From an uncultured Mitsuokella sp. (GTDB lineage: Bacteria > Bacillota > Negativicutes > Selenomonadales > Selenomonadaceae), in the NCBI GenBank assembly GCA_945873115.1, contig CAMCBT010000002.1, positions 1 through 64,000 of the forward strand: a stretch of DNA of 64,000 nt, read 5' to 3'. Below are positions 52,630 through 61,552 of the stretch, in pieces. A program made the position numbers and the translations under genes. Under the pieces are notes generated by a model that did not search any database, was not told the origin of the DNA, and saw nothing but the letters and a program-made list of their open reading frames with translations. Every line of letters starts with the position of its first letter. Position 1 is the stretch's first letter.

Positions 52630-54096
52630 ATGTCAATCGAGAAAATGACCGAGCAGGAAATTCGTGAGGGCGTACTGAAGGAGTTTGAAAAGCTGGCAGC
52701 AATCCCCAGGCCCTCGGGACACGAAAAGGGCGTCAGCGATTTTTTGAAGGGCTATCTTGCGGAACTGGGTTTCTCCGTGACCCAGGACAGCGTGAACAAT
52801 ATCATCGCGGATGTCACCGCCACGAAGGGCTCTGAGGGAGCGCCCCGCACCGTTCTGCAGGGCCATATGGATATGGTCTGTGTGGCGGCCCCTGGGGTCA
52901 CGTATCATCCTATGACGGATCCCATCCGGCTGAAGCGGACGAAGGAGTACCTTATGGCAGAGGGTACGAGCCTCGGGGCTGACGACGGGATCGGCGTGGC
53001 GGAGGCCATCTTCATGGCAAAGAACAGTGAGAGCCACGGTCCCCTGCGCCTCATCTTCACCGTGGATGAGGAGCGGGGCATGGAGGGGGCAATCCACCTC
53101 GCCCCTGAGGCTCTGAAGGATGTGACGTATCTCATCAACTGCGATAGCGAGAACTACGATGAGCTTACCGTGGGCAGCGCCGGCAGTGTGGATCTGGCAT
53201 TTCGTAGAGAACTGAAGCGCACGTCGGTGACGCTTCCTAAAGTTTATGAGCTTTCCGTCAAGGGCTTGAAGGGCGGCCATTCCGGTGAGCGCATCGGCGA
53301 CGGGCGGGGCAATGCGATAAAGGCTCTTGCCTCGGCCCTGCGGTCCCTGCAGGAAAAGGGGCAGGTGGAGCTTATTTCCTTCGAGGGCGGTACGGCGCGA
53401 AATGCCATCCCCAGCTCCTCCAAGGCGGTCTTTGCCACCGATTTGTCTGAGGCAGAAATCCAGTCAATGCTAAAGGAGGAGGAAACGCGCTTCCTCGCCA
53501 AGCACGGCAATGCGGAAACGGGCATCGATTTCCTGCTGGAGGAACGAGAGGCCGAGGGGGAGGCAATCATCCCCGGCGATACCATGCGTCTCCTTCGCCT
53601 TGTAGGACTTCTGCATTCCGGTACCTATGCCATGTCTACAGTCATCCCGGGGCTTGTGGAAACCTCGGCAAATCTCGGCCTCCTGACAATGGAGGGAGAC
53701 ATGGCTGAGGTAGCTTTCTTCCCTCGCTCCTCCATCGATGGGAAGGTGGACGACTTCCGCCGCTATGCCAAGGATGTGGCAGACCTCACGGGCTTTGAGC
53801 TTCAGGTGGGCACCCAGTCCCCGGGCTGGAAGGAGAACAAGTCCAGCCGCCTGGCGAAAATCATGACGGAGGTCTTTGAGCAGCAGAACGGGATGCCCAT
53901 GAAGGTGGCCTCCATCCATGCGGGCCTTGAATGCGGCTGGCATCTTCGGAAGAATCCGGGCCTCGACATGGTATCCATCGGCGTGACGACCCAGGACATT
54001 CACAGCCCGAAAGAACGACTGCTCCTCAAGACGATTGCGCCCCAGGTGCGGCTCATCGACGAAACGCTTCGTCGCATTGCCGCGGAGAAGGCGTAA
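52630..54096 (+). CDS. pepD: Aminoacyl-histidine dipeptidase (PepD/carnosinase-like, M20)
   Basis: 488 residues; start 52630 (MSIEKMTEQE) with AGAAGG upstream. Seen: AIPRPSGHEKGVSDFL, VLQGHMDMVC (zinc His), TSLGADDGIGVAEAI (bridging Asp), FTVDEERGMEGA (catalytic Glu and metal Glu), and CDSENYDELTVGSAG. It splits Xaa-His and other dipeptides in the cytoplasm. 11 bases ahead of speE, so probably cotranscribed, though no metabolic link to polyamines is evident. Confidence 0.93.
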   Translation: MSIEKMTEQEIREGVLKEFEKLAAIPRPSGHEKGVSDFLKGYLAELGFSVTQDSVNNIIADVTATKGSEGAPRTVLQGHMDMVCVAAPGVTYHPMTDPIRLKRTKEYLMAEGTSLGADDGIGVAEAIFMAKNSESHGPLRLIFTVDEERGMEGAIHLAPEALKDVTYLINCDSENYDELTVGSAGSVDLAFRRELKRTSVTLPKVYELSVKGLKGGHSGERIGDGRGNAIKALASALRSLQEKGQVELISFEGGTARNAIPSSSKAVFATDLSEAEIQSMLKEEETRFLAKHGNAETGIDFLLEEREAEGEAIIPGDTMRLLRLVGLLHSGTYAMSTVIPGLVETSANLGLLTMEGDMAEVAFFPRSSIDGKVDDFRRYAKDVADLTGFELQVGTQSPGWKENKSSRLAKIMTEVFEQQNGMPMKVASIHAGLECGWHLRKNPGLDMVSIGVTTQDIHSPKERLLLKTIAPQVRLIDETLRRIAAEKA

Positions 54097-54107
54097 GGGA
54101 GGACAAT

Positions 54108-54962
54108 ATGGAGTTATGGTTTACGGAGAACCACACGCCGAATGTGCGGTTCTCCATCAAGGTGAATCGCCAGCTGTACTCGGGGGAAAGCGAATTCCAG
54201 CGCATCGATATCTTCCAGTCGGAGGAGTTCGGCCGCTTCCTGACCCTCGACGGCTACATGATGCTGACGGAAAAGGATGAGTTCATCTACCACGAGATGA
54301 TTACCCATGTGCCCATGTGCGCCTTTCCGGGGGCAAAGGATATCCTCATCATCGGCGGCGGCGATGGGGGAGCCGTACGGGAGCTGGCTCAGTATGACAG
54401 CATCCGCCAGATCGACCTTGTGGAAATCGACGAGGAGGTGGTGAAGGCCTGCCGAGAATATCTTCCCAGCACTGCCGGGAAACTGGACGACCCTCGAGTG
54501 CACATCCACTACGAGGATGGGCTGAAGTTCGTCCGCCATGCCCACGATGCCTACGATATCATCATCGTAGACTCCACGGATCCCTTCGGCCCCGGCGAGG
54601 GACTCTTCACGAAGGAGTTCTATGGCAACTGCTTCAAGGCCCTGCGGGAGGACGGCATCATGGTGAACCAGCATGAGAGCCCCTTCTACCCCGAGGATGG
54701 CTATGCCATGCAGCGGGCCCACAAGCGTATCGCCGAGTCCTTCCCTATCTGCCGGGTCTATCAGGCCCATATTCCCACCTATCCCTCGGGCCATTGGCTC
54801 TTCGGCTTCGCCTCGAAGAAGCGGGGCCCCGTGGAGGGGGTGGACTTTACCCGATGGAAGGCCCTGGGAATAAGAACCCGCTACTACAATACCCAGCTGC
54901 ACACCGGAGCCTTTGCCCTGCCAAACTATGTGGAGGAGATGCTGAAAGATGTGGAACCGTAA
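54108..54962 (+). CDS. speE: Spermidine synthase (polyamine aminopropyltransferase)
   Basis: 284 residues; start 54108 (MELWFTENHTPN) with GGGAGGA upstream. Seen: LTLDGYMMLTEKDEFIYHEM, IIGGGDGGAVRELAQY for decarboxylated-SAM binding, VEIDEEVVKACREYLP, and IIVDSTDPFGPGEGLF with the catalytic Asp. Transfers aminopropyl to putrescine. The last 14 bases overlap speB. It works with speD, speA and metK encoded 5-11 kb upstream. Confidence 0.96.
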   Translation: MELWFTENHTPNVRFSIKVNRQLYSGESEFQRIDIFQSEEFGRFLTLDGYMMLTEKDEFIYHEMITHVPMCAFPGAKDILIIGGGDGGAVRELAQYDSIRQIDLVEIDEEVVKACREYLPSTAGKLDDPRVHIHYEDGLKFVRHAHDAYDIIIVDSTDPFGPGEGLFTKEFYGNCFKALREDGIMVNQHESPFYPEDGYAMQRAHKRIAESFPICRVYQAHIPTYPSGHWLFGFASKKRGPVEGVDFTRWKALGIRTRYYNTQLHTGAFALPNYVEEMLKDVEP

Positions 54963-55830
54963 TGTAGAGACCTTCTTGGGCTGCGACAAGTCCTTCGAGG
55001 AGAGCCGTATCGTCCTCTTCGGCGCAGCCTACGACTCCACCACCTCCTATCGCCCGGGTACCCGCTTCGCCAGCCGTACCATGCGGGCAGAGTCCTATGG
55101 TCTGGAGACCTACAGTCCCTACGAGGACCTGGACCTGGAGGACGCGGCCATATTCGATGGGGGAGATATCGAGCTCCCCTTTGGGGATACGGAAAAGGCT
55201 CTGGGGCTCATCGAGGAGCAGGCGAGACGGATCCTCGAGGCCAAGAAGCTTCCCTTCCTCATCGGTGGCGAGCACCTGGTGACCCTCGGTGCCTTTAGGG
55301 CAGCTCTTGAAGCCTATCCGGATATTTGCATCATTCACTTCGATGCCCATACGGATTTACGGGATGAGTACCTCTCCGTGAAGCTCTCCCATGCCAGCGT
55401 CATCCGCCGTATCTGGGATCTCGTGGGAGACGGGCGCATCCATCAGTTCGGCATAAGGAGCGGCGAGCGGGCGGAGTGGAAATGGGCGAAGGAGGGCCAT
55501 ACACACCTCGTGCCCTTCAGCTTCGATGGCCTCGCGGAGACGGTCGCCTCCCTGAAGGGAAAGCCCATATACCTGACTATCGACCTCGACGTGCTGGACC
55601 CCGCCTATTTCCCCGGCACCGGCACCCCAGAGGCCGGCGGCGTGACGTTTCTGGACCTCCTGAAGGCCGCCCGCACGGCCATCGGCGGCGCCAATGTGGT
55701 GGCCTGCGACCTGGTGGAGCTCTCGCCCCCCCTCGACACCAGCGGTGTCTCCACCGCCGTAGCCCTGAAGCTCCTGCGGGAAATGCTCCTGGCCCTGGAG
55801 CGCCCAATCCTTCGTCCCGCTACGGTTTGA
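54949..55830 (+). CDS. speB: Agmatinase
   Basis: 293 residues of the ureohydrolase family. Seen: GGEHLVTLGAF, HFDAHTDLRDEY (two metal Asp and His), SHASVIRRI, TIDLDVLDPAYFPGTGTPEAGG (metal Asp pair) and DLVELSPPLDTSG. It releases urea from agmatine to give putrescine. Translation overlaps speE, so putrescine and spermidine synthesis are coupled. Confidence 0.94.
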   Translation: MWNRNVETFLGCDKSFEESRIVLFGAAYDSTTSYRPGTRFASRTMRAESYGLETYSPYEDLDLEDAAIFDGGDIELPFGDTEKALGLIEEQARRILEAKKLPFLIGGEHLVTLGAFRAALEAYPDICIIHFDAHTDLRDEYLSVKLSHASVIRRIWDLVGDGRIHQFGIRSGERAEWKWAKEGHTHLVPFSFDGLAETVASLKGKPIYLTIDLDVLDPAYFPGTGTPEAGGVTFLDLLKAARTAIGGANVVACDLVELSPPLDTSGVSTAVALKLLREMLLALERPILRPATV

Positions 55831-55838
55831 TTGCTATC

Positions 55839-55867
55839 TTGACGAACTATCGTTTTTCGGTTACAAT
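55839..55867 (+). promoter_or_regulatory. Promoter for the glmS leader
   Basis: TTGACG (55839-55844), 17-base spacer, TACAAT (55862-55867). Transcription would start near 55874, inside the upstream terminator stem described next. Confidence 0.65.
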
Positions 55868-55868
55868 T

Positions 55869-55911
55869 ATCTAGCATTTGCAAGAATCTTCCTGCAGGTG
55901 CTAGATATTTT
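55869..55911 (+). terminator. Terminator after speB, overlapping the glmS promoter start
   Basis: ATCTAGCA (55869-55876) with TGCTAGAT (55899-55906), then ATTTTTA. The inner TTGCA/TGCAG can add pairs. Transcripts from speB can form the whole stem; transcripts starting at the glmS promoter lack most of the 5' arm and should escape. Confidence 0.75.
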
Positions 55912-55959
55912 TAATCCAGAGGTATTTCCTGTCGTCTGGTGTATGAAAAGGAAGCATTT

Positions 55960-56112
55960 CCTAGCGCATGAGCTTCTATGGAAGCTGACGAGGAGAAGGT
56001 TGTCGAATTTTCAGCGGATGCCTTCCGGCGGGCCCAGTCGATAGGGATGGGGGAAAACGCTCGCGCAAGCGGGCGGACAAGACCATCTCAGGGCGCGGCA
56101 GGAGAAGAACAC
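55960..56112 (+). ncRNA. glmS: glmS ribozyme-riboswitch
   Basis: The leader has the conserved glmS ribozyme core: CTAGCGCATGAGCTTC, GAAGCTGACGAGGAGAAGG, TTGTCGAATTTTCAGCGGATG and CCTTCCGGC, followed by a P3/P4-like GC-rich section (GCGGGCGGACAAGACC). The self-cleavage site should be between A55963 and G55964. Known mechanism: glucosamine-6-phosphate acts as cofactor for cleavage, the RNA is then degraded and glmS expression falls. The exact 3' border is approximate. Confidence 0.92.
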
Positions 56113-56124
56113 AGGAGGTTTCCT

Positions 56125-57954
56125 ATGTGCGGTATTGTTGGCTATGTAGGCGATAATCAGGCGGCTCCATTCCTGCTGGAGGGGCTCTCGAAGCTGGAGT
56201 ATCGCGGCTACGACTCGGCGGGCATCGCTGTCTTTGATGGCAAGGGCATCCGTGTGGAGAAGAGCGTGGGGCGCCTGGCGGCCCTCCGGGACAAGATAAA
56301 GGACAACATGCCCGTGGGCACCATCGGCATCGGCCATACCCGCTGGGCCACCCACGGCCGTCCGTCAGATCGGAATGCCCATCCTCATACGGACTGCTCG
56401 GGGGACTTCGTCATCGTCCACAACGGCATCATCGAGAACTATCTCTCCCTGAAGGAGGAGCTCATCGAGACCGGCCATGACTTCAAGAGCGAGACGGACA
56501 CCGAGGTGGTGGCACATCTCTTGGAGGAGGTCTACAATGGCGACTTTGTGTCCTCCGTCCGGGAAGTGCTGCGTCGCATCGAGGGCTCCTATTCCCTCGT
56601 CTTTATGAGCAAGAAGCACCCGGAGGAGCTCATCTGCACGAAGCAGGACAATCCGCTCGTCATCGGCATCGGGGAGGGGGAGAACTTCATCGCCTCCGAT
56701 ATCCCCGCCATCATCGCTCGCACTCGCCGCACCTACATCATGAATGACGGCGAGCTGGCCGTGGTGACGAAGGATGCCATCAAGATTACGAACCGGGCCG
56801 GCGAGCCGGTGACGAAGAAGGTCTTCGAGGTCAACTGGAATGCAGAGGCCGCGGAAAAGGGCGGCTATGAGCACTTCATGCTGAAGGAGATCCACGAGCA
56901 GCCGAAGGCTGTCCGGGATACCATGAGCCAGCGCATCGCAAAGGACGGCAAGTCCATCGTCATGAAGGAGCTCAAGTGGGATGCGGACTACCTGAACTCC
57001 TTCCGCAAGGTCCATATGGTGGCCTGCGGCACGGCTTATCATGCGGCCCTCGTGGGCAAGTTTTACATCGAGCGCCTGGCCCGCATCCCGGTGGAGGTGG
57101 ATGTGGCCTCCGAGTTCCGCTATCGCCAGCCCATCGTGGACGAGTCCACGCTCCTCATCGTCGTCTCCCAGTCCGGCGAGACAAGCGATACGCTGGCGGC
57201 CCTGAAGGAGTCGAAGCGCCTGGGGGCAAAGACCCTGGCCCTCACGAATGTGGTGGGCTCCTCCATCGCCCGGGAGGCGGATCAGGTGCTCTACACCTGG
57301 GCCGGCCCTGAGATTGCCGTGGCCTCCACGAAGGCCTATACGACCCAGATCATCCTCTTCTTCATGCTGGCCCTCTACATGGCAGAGCTCAAGGGCTCCC
57401 AGACCCCTGAGGCAGTGGAGTCCCTTATCGGAAAGCTCAAGGAGATCCCCGCCCAGATTGGCGAGACCCTCTCCGATGTGGAGCCCATCAAGACTTTTGC
57501 AAAGCAGTACGGCTTCAATGAGGATGTCTTCTACATTGGCCGATCCCTTGACTACGAGGTGGCCCTGGAGGGCGCCCTGAAGCTCAAGGAGATTTCCTAC
57601 ATCCACGCGGAGGCCTATGCGGCCGGCGAGCTGAAGCATGGCACCCTCGCCCTCATCGTGGAGGGCGTACCCGTCATCGCCCTTGCCACCCAGAAGAGCG
57701 TCTACGAGAAGACCCTCTCGAATATCAAGGAGGTCAAGGCCCGGGATGCCGTCGTCATCGGCATCGCCGCCCAGGGCAATACGGATCTTGAGAAGTATGT
57801 GGATCACGTCATCTACATCCCGAACACGGATGAGCTCCTCATCCCGATTCTCGCCGTGGTTCCCCTCCAGCTCCTTGCCTACTACGCCGCCATCACCCGT
57901 GGCTGCGATGTGGATAAGCCCCGCAACCTGGCAAAGTCTGTCACGGTGGAGTAA
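56125..57954 (+). CDS. glmS: Glutamine-fructose-6-phosphate aminotransferase (isomerizing)
   Basis: 609 residues; start 56125 with AGGAGG 7 bases upstream; Cys2 follows the initiator Met, as needed for the N-terminal nucleophile. Seen: CGIVGYVGD, GHTRWATHGRPSD, HNGIIENY in the glutaminase domain; two SIS domains with ACGTAYHAALVGK, VSQSGETSDTLAAL and SLDYEVALEGALKLKE; C-terminal KPRNLAKSVTVE with the isomerase Lys. First committed step to peptidoglycan and lipopolysaccharide amino sugars. Controlled by the ribozyme in its leader. Confidence 0.98.
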   Translation: MCGIVGYVGDNQAAPFLLEGLSKLEYRGYDSAGIAVFDGKGIRVEKSVGRLAALRDKIKDNMPVGTIGIGHTRWATHGRPSDRNAHPHTDCSGDFVIVHNGIIENYLSLKEELIETGHDFKSETDTEVVAHLLEEVYNGDFVSSVREVLRRIEGSYSLVFMSKKHPEELICTKQDNPLVIGIGEGENFIASDIPAIIARTRRTYIMNDGELAVVTKDAIKITNRAGEPVTKKVFEVNWNAEAAEKGGYEHFMLKEIHEQPKAVRDTMSQRIAKDGKSIVMKELKWDADYLNSFRKVHMVACGTAYHAALVGKFYIERLARIPVEVDVASEFRYRQPIVDESTLLIVVSQSGETSDTLAALKESKRLGAKTLALTNVVGSSIAREADQVLYTWAGPEIAVASTKAYTTQIILFFMLALYMAELKGSQTPEAVESLIGKLKEIPAQIGETLSDVEPIKTFAKQYGFNEDVFYIGRSLDYEVALEGALKLKEISYIHAEAYAAGELKHGTLALIVEGVPVIALATQKSVYEKTLSNIKEVKARDAVVIGIAAQGNTDLEKYVDHVIYIPNTDELLIPILAVVPLQLLAYYAAITRGCDVDKPRNLAKSVTVE

Positions 57955-57973
57955 ATCCAAAGCAATTTCCGGA

Positions 57974-57999
57974 AGGCCGCAGAAAAATCTGCGGTCTTT
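57974..57999 (+). terminator. Terminator after glmS
   Basis: AGGCCGCAGA (57974-57983) with TCTGCGGTCT (57988-57997), then TTC. Confidence 0.75.
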
Positions 58000-58144
58000 C
58001 ATTGTGTGAAAAGGATTTTTCCAATTCATGTAGAATAGAAGCATTATGAATCCCCTTTTGGGGGGTGAAACCTTAGGCTGTAACGGTTTTCAAACCGTAG
58101 GATTTATTTGTTGCATTCTATCTGATTGGAAAGGATTGTTGCAG

Positions 58145-58645
58145 GTGGCAGAGGAAAAGTATAAGTTTACAGAGGATTACTACACGGGAATCCCCTTCAT
58201 CGACGAGGAGCACCGTCATCTTTTCGAGCTGGCCAACCAGGCCCACGACACCATGACGGATGCCTTCACGGTGGACAAGTACGACAAGATTGTGGCGCTC
58301 CTTGAGGAGCTCAACGAGTACACGAAGACCCACTTCGCCCATGAAGAGGAGTACATGAAGAGCATCAACTTCCAGTACTACTGGAGCGAGCTCCGGGCCC
58401 ATAAGATGTTTGTGGCAAAGCTGGACTCCTATGACTTGTCGCAGATTGACCAGAGCCAGGATCAGGCTATCCTCGACCTTCTCGATTTCCTGACGAAGTG
58501 GCTGACCGTTCACATCAAGGGGGCAGACCGTCGCATCGGCGACGCGACGAAGAAGCTGGAGGCGGAGGGCGATAAAACGGCCCTCAATGCCGGAAAGATT
58601 CAGGCAGCTGTCGACAAGAAGGCTGTAAAGCCAAAAAAGGCATAA
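58145..58645 (+). CDS. Bacteriohemerythrin
   Basis: 166 residues; GTG start 58145 with AAAGGA 9 bases upstream. The hemerythrin ligands are in place: [15 protein letters not shown] (His and HxxxE), [10 protein letters not shown] (HxxxE), [11 protein letters not shown] and [14 protein letters not shown] (His and Asp), forming a di-iron four-helix bundle that binds oxygen. A Lys/Ala-rich C-terminal extension of about 30 residues is extra. In anaerobes such proteins act in oxygen sensing or protection. The 140-base leader has an ACGGTTTTCAAACCGT hairpin. Confidence 0.93.
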   Translation: MAEEKYKFTEDYYTGIPFIDEEHRHLFELANQAHDTMTDAFTVDKYDKIVALLEELNEYTKTHFAHEEEYMKSINFQYYWSELRAHKMFVAKLDSYDLSQIDQSQDQAILDLLDFLTKWLTVHIKGADRRIGDATKKLEAEGDKTALNAGKIQAAVDKKAVKPKKA

Positions 58646-58686
58646 GGGGTCTGTTGCCGAAGTTTCAGTGGCAACAATTCCCCAGG

Positions 58687-58718
58687 AAAAGAACCGTTTC
58701 AAGCGGTTCTTTTTTTTC
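58687..58718 (+). terminator. Terminator after hemerythrin
   Basis: AAAAGAACCG and CGGTTCTTTTTTTT form a perfect stem with a long T-run. A TATAAT at 58733-58738 just after it may serve guaA. Confidence 0.88.
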
Positions 58719-58817
58719 GGCTGTTACTATGCTATAATGGGAAACGTGAAGAATCGTCGTGGGAGGAAATGGCTGACGCGTCAGCGCTTTCCCATTGTTT
58801 TCGAGGAGGAACCAGCT

Positions 58818-60377
58818 TTGACCAGGCCAGAAAATGAAGTGATTCTCGTATTGGATTTCGGTGGGCAGTACAACCAGCTCATCGCGCGTCGCGTCCGTGA
58901 AAACCATGTGTACTGCGAGGTGCGCCCCCATACCTTCTCCCTTGACCGCATCCGGGAAATGCAGCCGAAGGGCATCATCCTGACGGGAGGCCCCAACAGC
59001 GTCTACACGGATGATGCGGTGCTGGCACCGAAGGAGATATTCTCCCTGGGCATTCCGGTTCTTGGCATCTGCTATGGCTCCCAGCTCATGGCCCATCAGC
59101 TCGGCGGCAGGGTGGAGCGCGCTGATACCAGCGAGTATGGCAAAACGGATGTGACCCTCACGGCAGAGGGCAAGAAGTCGGAGCTCTTCACGGAGGTGCA
59201 GGAGGAGAGCATCTGCTGGATGAGCCATACGGATCTCATTGCTGAGACGCCCGCAGGCTTCCGTATCACGGCCACGACGCCCGTCTGCCCCGTGGCGGCC
59301 ATGGAGGATGTGTCGCGCAACCTCTATGCCACCCAGTTCCATCCCGAGGTCATGCACACAAAGTATGGCCGCCAGATGCTCAAGAACTTCATCTACAATG
59401 TCTGCAAGTGCTCGGGAGACTGGCAGATGGACTCCTTCGTGGAAAAGTCCATCCGGGAGCTTCGGGCGAAAATCGGCGACGGGAAGGTGCTCTGCGCTCT
59501 CTCCGGCGGCGTGGACTCCGCTGTGGCGGCCGTGCTCCTCTCCAAGGCGGTGGGACGCCAGCTCACCTGCGTCTTCGTGGATCACGGCCTGCTGCGCCGC
59601 CACGAGGGGGACGAGGTGGAGGCCGTCTTCGGGTCGAAGAGCAAGTATGAGCTGAACTTCATCCGGGTCAATGCAAAGCAACGCTTCTACGAGCGCCTCG
59701 CAGGCATCACGGATCCGGAGCAGAAGCGCAAGATTATCGGGGAGGAGTTCATCCGGGTCTTCGAGGAGGAGTCGAAGAAAATCGGCAAGGTGGACTTCCT
59801 CGTCCAGGGCACCATCTACCCGGACGTCATCGAGAGCGGCCTCGGCAACTCCGCCGTCATCAAGAGCCATCACAATGTGGGCGGCCTGCCGGATTATGTG
59901 GATTTCAAGGAAATCATCGAGCCCCTGCGCCTCCTCTTCAAGGACGAGGTTCGCTCTGCTGGCCGGGAGCTGGGTCTCCCCGAGAATATCGTCAATCGCC
60001 AGCCTTTCCCGGGGCCGGGCCTCGGCATCCGCATCATCGGGGAGGTCACGGAGGAGAAGGTCCAAATCCTGAAGGAGGCGGACTTCATCTATCGGGACGA
60101 GCTCAAAAAGGCGGGCCTTGCAAAAGACCTTGGCCAGTATTTCGCAGCCCTCACGAATATGCGCAGCGTCGGTGTCATGGGGGATGGCCGCACATACGAC
60201 TATGCCATTGCCCTTCGCGCTGTAAAGACGAATGACTTCATGACGGCGGAGAGTGCCCAGCTTCCCTGGGAGATTCTCCAGAAGGTCACGAGCCGCATCG
60301 TCAACGAGGTCAAGGGCGTGAACCGGGTGCTCTACGACTGCACGGGCAAGCCGCCGGCAACGATTGAGTTCGAATAA
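58818..60377 (+). CDS. guaA: GMP synthase (glutamine-hydrolysing)
   Basis: 519 residues. TTG start at 58818 (reads [20 protein letters not shown]), with GAGGAGGA 8 bases upstream. Class I glutamine amidotransferase domain: [14 protein letters not shown], Cys85 in [10 protein letters not shown], and FHPEV; then a PP-loop ATP domain [14 protein letters not shown] and a C-terminal dimer domain [13 protein letters not shown] ending KPPATIEFE. Converts XMP to GMP. No guanine or PRPP riboswitch was recognised in the 80-base leader. Confidence 0.97.
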   Translation: MTRPENEVILVLDFGGQYNQLIARRVRENHVYCEVRPHTFSLDRIREMQPKGIILTGGPNSVYTDDAVLAPKEIFSLGIPVLGICYGSQLMAHQLGGRVERADTSEYGKTDVTLTAEGKKSELFTEVQEESICWMSHTDLIAETPAGFRITATTPVCPVAAMEDVSRNLYATQFHPEVMHTKYGRQMLKNFIYNVCKCSGDWQMDSFVEKSIRELRAKIGDGKVLCALSGGVDSAVAAVLLSKAVGRQLTCVFVDHGLLRRHEGDEVEAVFGSKSKYELNFIRVNAKQRFYERLAGITDPEQKRKIIGEEFIRVFEEESKKIGKVDFLVQGTIYPDVIESGLGNSAVIKSHHNVGGLPDYVDFKEIIEPLRLLFKDEVRSAGRELGLPENIVNRQPFPGPGLGIRIIGEVTEEKVQILKEADFIYRDELKKAGLAKDLGQYFAALTNMRSVGVMGDGRTYDYAIALRAVKTNDFMTAESAQLPWEILQKVTSRIVNEVKGVNRVLYDCTGKPPATIEFE

Positions 60378-60426
60378 TTTTTTGCTCTTTTGGGGATATG
60401 CTGGAAAGAATAGGCAGGTGAGGAAG

Positions 60427-60558
60427 ATGGACGACCACCCGAGTTTGTGGAACGGAAAACGAATGCAAGTATGTTCTTCCGGGGAGGCCCGTCTATCTTT
60501 CTGAAGAAAGACCTCTCCGGTTTGCGCGGAATAAGCCCCTCAAATCGGGGTTCTTTTC
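60427..60558 (+). promoter_or_regulatory. Candidate leader-peptide attenuator upstream of corA
   Basis: A 25-codon ORF at 60427-60504 (MDDHPSLWNGKR and MQVCSSGEARLSF) has AGGTGAGG 4 bases before its ATG. Its stop codon sits in the loop of a long stem: CCGGGGAGG/CCTCTCCGG (60479-60487, 60512-60520) with inner TCTTTCT/AGAAAGA. A second GCCCC/GGGGT stem (60535-60551) followed by TCTTTTC resembles a terminator 25 bases before corA. Part of this may simply end guaA. Confidence 0.4.
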
Positions 60559-60582
60559 TGCAGCTCAGTCGAGGAGTCTTTT

Positions 60583-61536
60583 ATGCTGCAAATTTTTAAG
60601 TCCTTGGAGTCGGGCCCCCTGCAGGAGCTCTCTCTGAAGACCCTGGAAAAGGGCGCCTGGATCAACATCGTGGATCCGACACCCTACGAGCTGAAGGTTA
60701 TCAGCAATCTCACGGAGGTCGATCCCGACTTTTTGCGATCCGCACTGGATGATGAGGAGAGATCCCACACAGACGTGGAGGAGAACTCCGTCATGGTCCT
60801 GACGAATGTGCCGGTCTACCGGGGGGAGGACAGCTACGATGCCCTGCCGCTCGCCATCATTGTGACGGCGGACTACATCATAACCGTCTGTCTGGAGGAA
60901 ACACCCGTCATCACGGAGTTCAATGAGCGCACATCACGTCTTTTTCGCACCTTCAAGCGGACGAGGTTCCTCTTCCAGATTCTCTACAAGTCTGCCACCT
61001 ACTTCCTGCGGTATCTTCGCCAGATTTCGAAGCTCTCCGACGAGATCGAGGATCAGCTCCGCAATGACATGAAGAACAGCGAGATTCTCCGACTTCTGGA
61101 GCTCCAGAAGGGCCTGACGTACTTCAACGCGGCCTTGCGCTCCAATGGGGCTGTGCTCGATAAGCTCCTCAGGATGCGGACGAACAGCCAGATTACCCCG
61201 CTCCTCAAGGCCTATGAGGAGGATGAGGATCTTTTGGAGGATGTCATCATCGAGAATAAGCAAGCGAGGGAAATGGTGGAGATGTACAGCACGATTCTCT
61301 CCCGTATGGCAGATACCTTCTCCTCCATCATTTCCAACAACCTGAACTTGGTCATGAAGTTCCTGGCGGCCATGACGATTATCCTCGCCATTCCCACGGT
61401 GGTGTCCAGCTTCTTCGGCATGAATGTGCCCGTGCCCTTCGCGGAAAATGCCCATGGCTTTCTCTACGTCATGATGATTGCTTTCTCCATCAGCGGTTTC
61501 ATTGCCTATGTGCTCTGGAATCGCGATATGTTCTAA
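60583..61536 (+). CDS. corA: CorA-family magnesium/divalent cation transporter
   Basis: 317 residues. A cytoplasmic alpha/beta N-terminal domain (about 1-240), a long helix with many acidic residues (KAYEEDEDLLEDVIIEN) and two C-terminal helices. The signature YGMN/GMN appears as SFFGMNVPVPF at the end of TM1, followed by a short acidic loop (FAENAHG) and TM2, ending in the basic/aromatic WNRDMF. Forms a pentameric channel for Mg2+ (also Co2+, Ni2+). A complex non-coding leader precedes it. Confidence 0.93.
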   Translation: MLQIFKSLESGPLQELSLKTLEKGAWINIVDPTPYELKVISNLTEVDPDFLRSALDDEERSHTDVEENSVMVLTNVPVYRGEDSYDALPLAIIVTADYIITVCLEETPVITEFNERTSRLFRTFKRTRFLFQILYKSATYFLRYLRQISKLSDEIEDQLRNDMKNSEILRLLELQKGLTYFNAALRSNGAVLDKLLRMRTNSQITPLLKAYEEDEDLLEDVIIENKQAREMVEMYSTILSRMADTFSSIISNNLNLVMKFLAAMTIILAIPTVVSSFFGMNVPVPFAENAHGFLYVMMIAFSISGFIAYVLWNRDMF

Positions 61537-61552
61537 GTCCCTGGGAGGTACT

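Noticed and set aside
56365-58044. 559-codon minus-strand frame opposite glmS
   Set aside because: Antisense of glmS, Leu/His/Asp-rich, no recognised domain.
58000-58144. Riboswitch in the hemerythrin leader
   Set aside because: Only a single ACGGTTT/AAACCGT hairpin is visible, and no known aptamer core.
60400-60582. M-box (ykoK) magnesium riboswitch before corA
   Set aside because: An AGGTGAGG is present, but the other conserved M-box blocks are not; the bases are better read as a ribosome-binding site.
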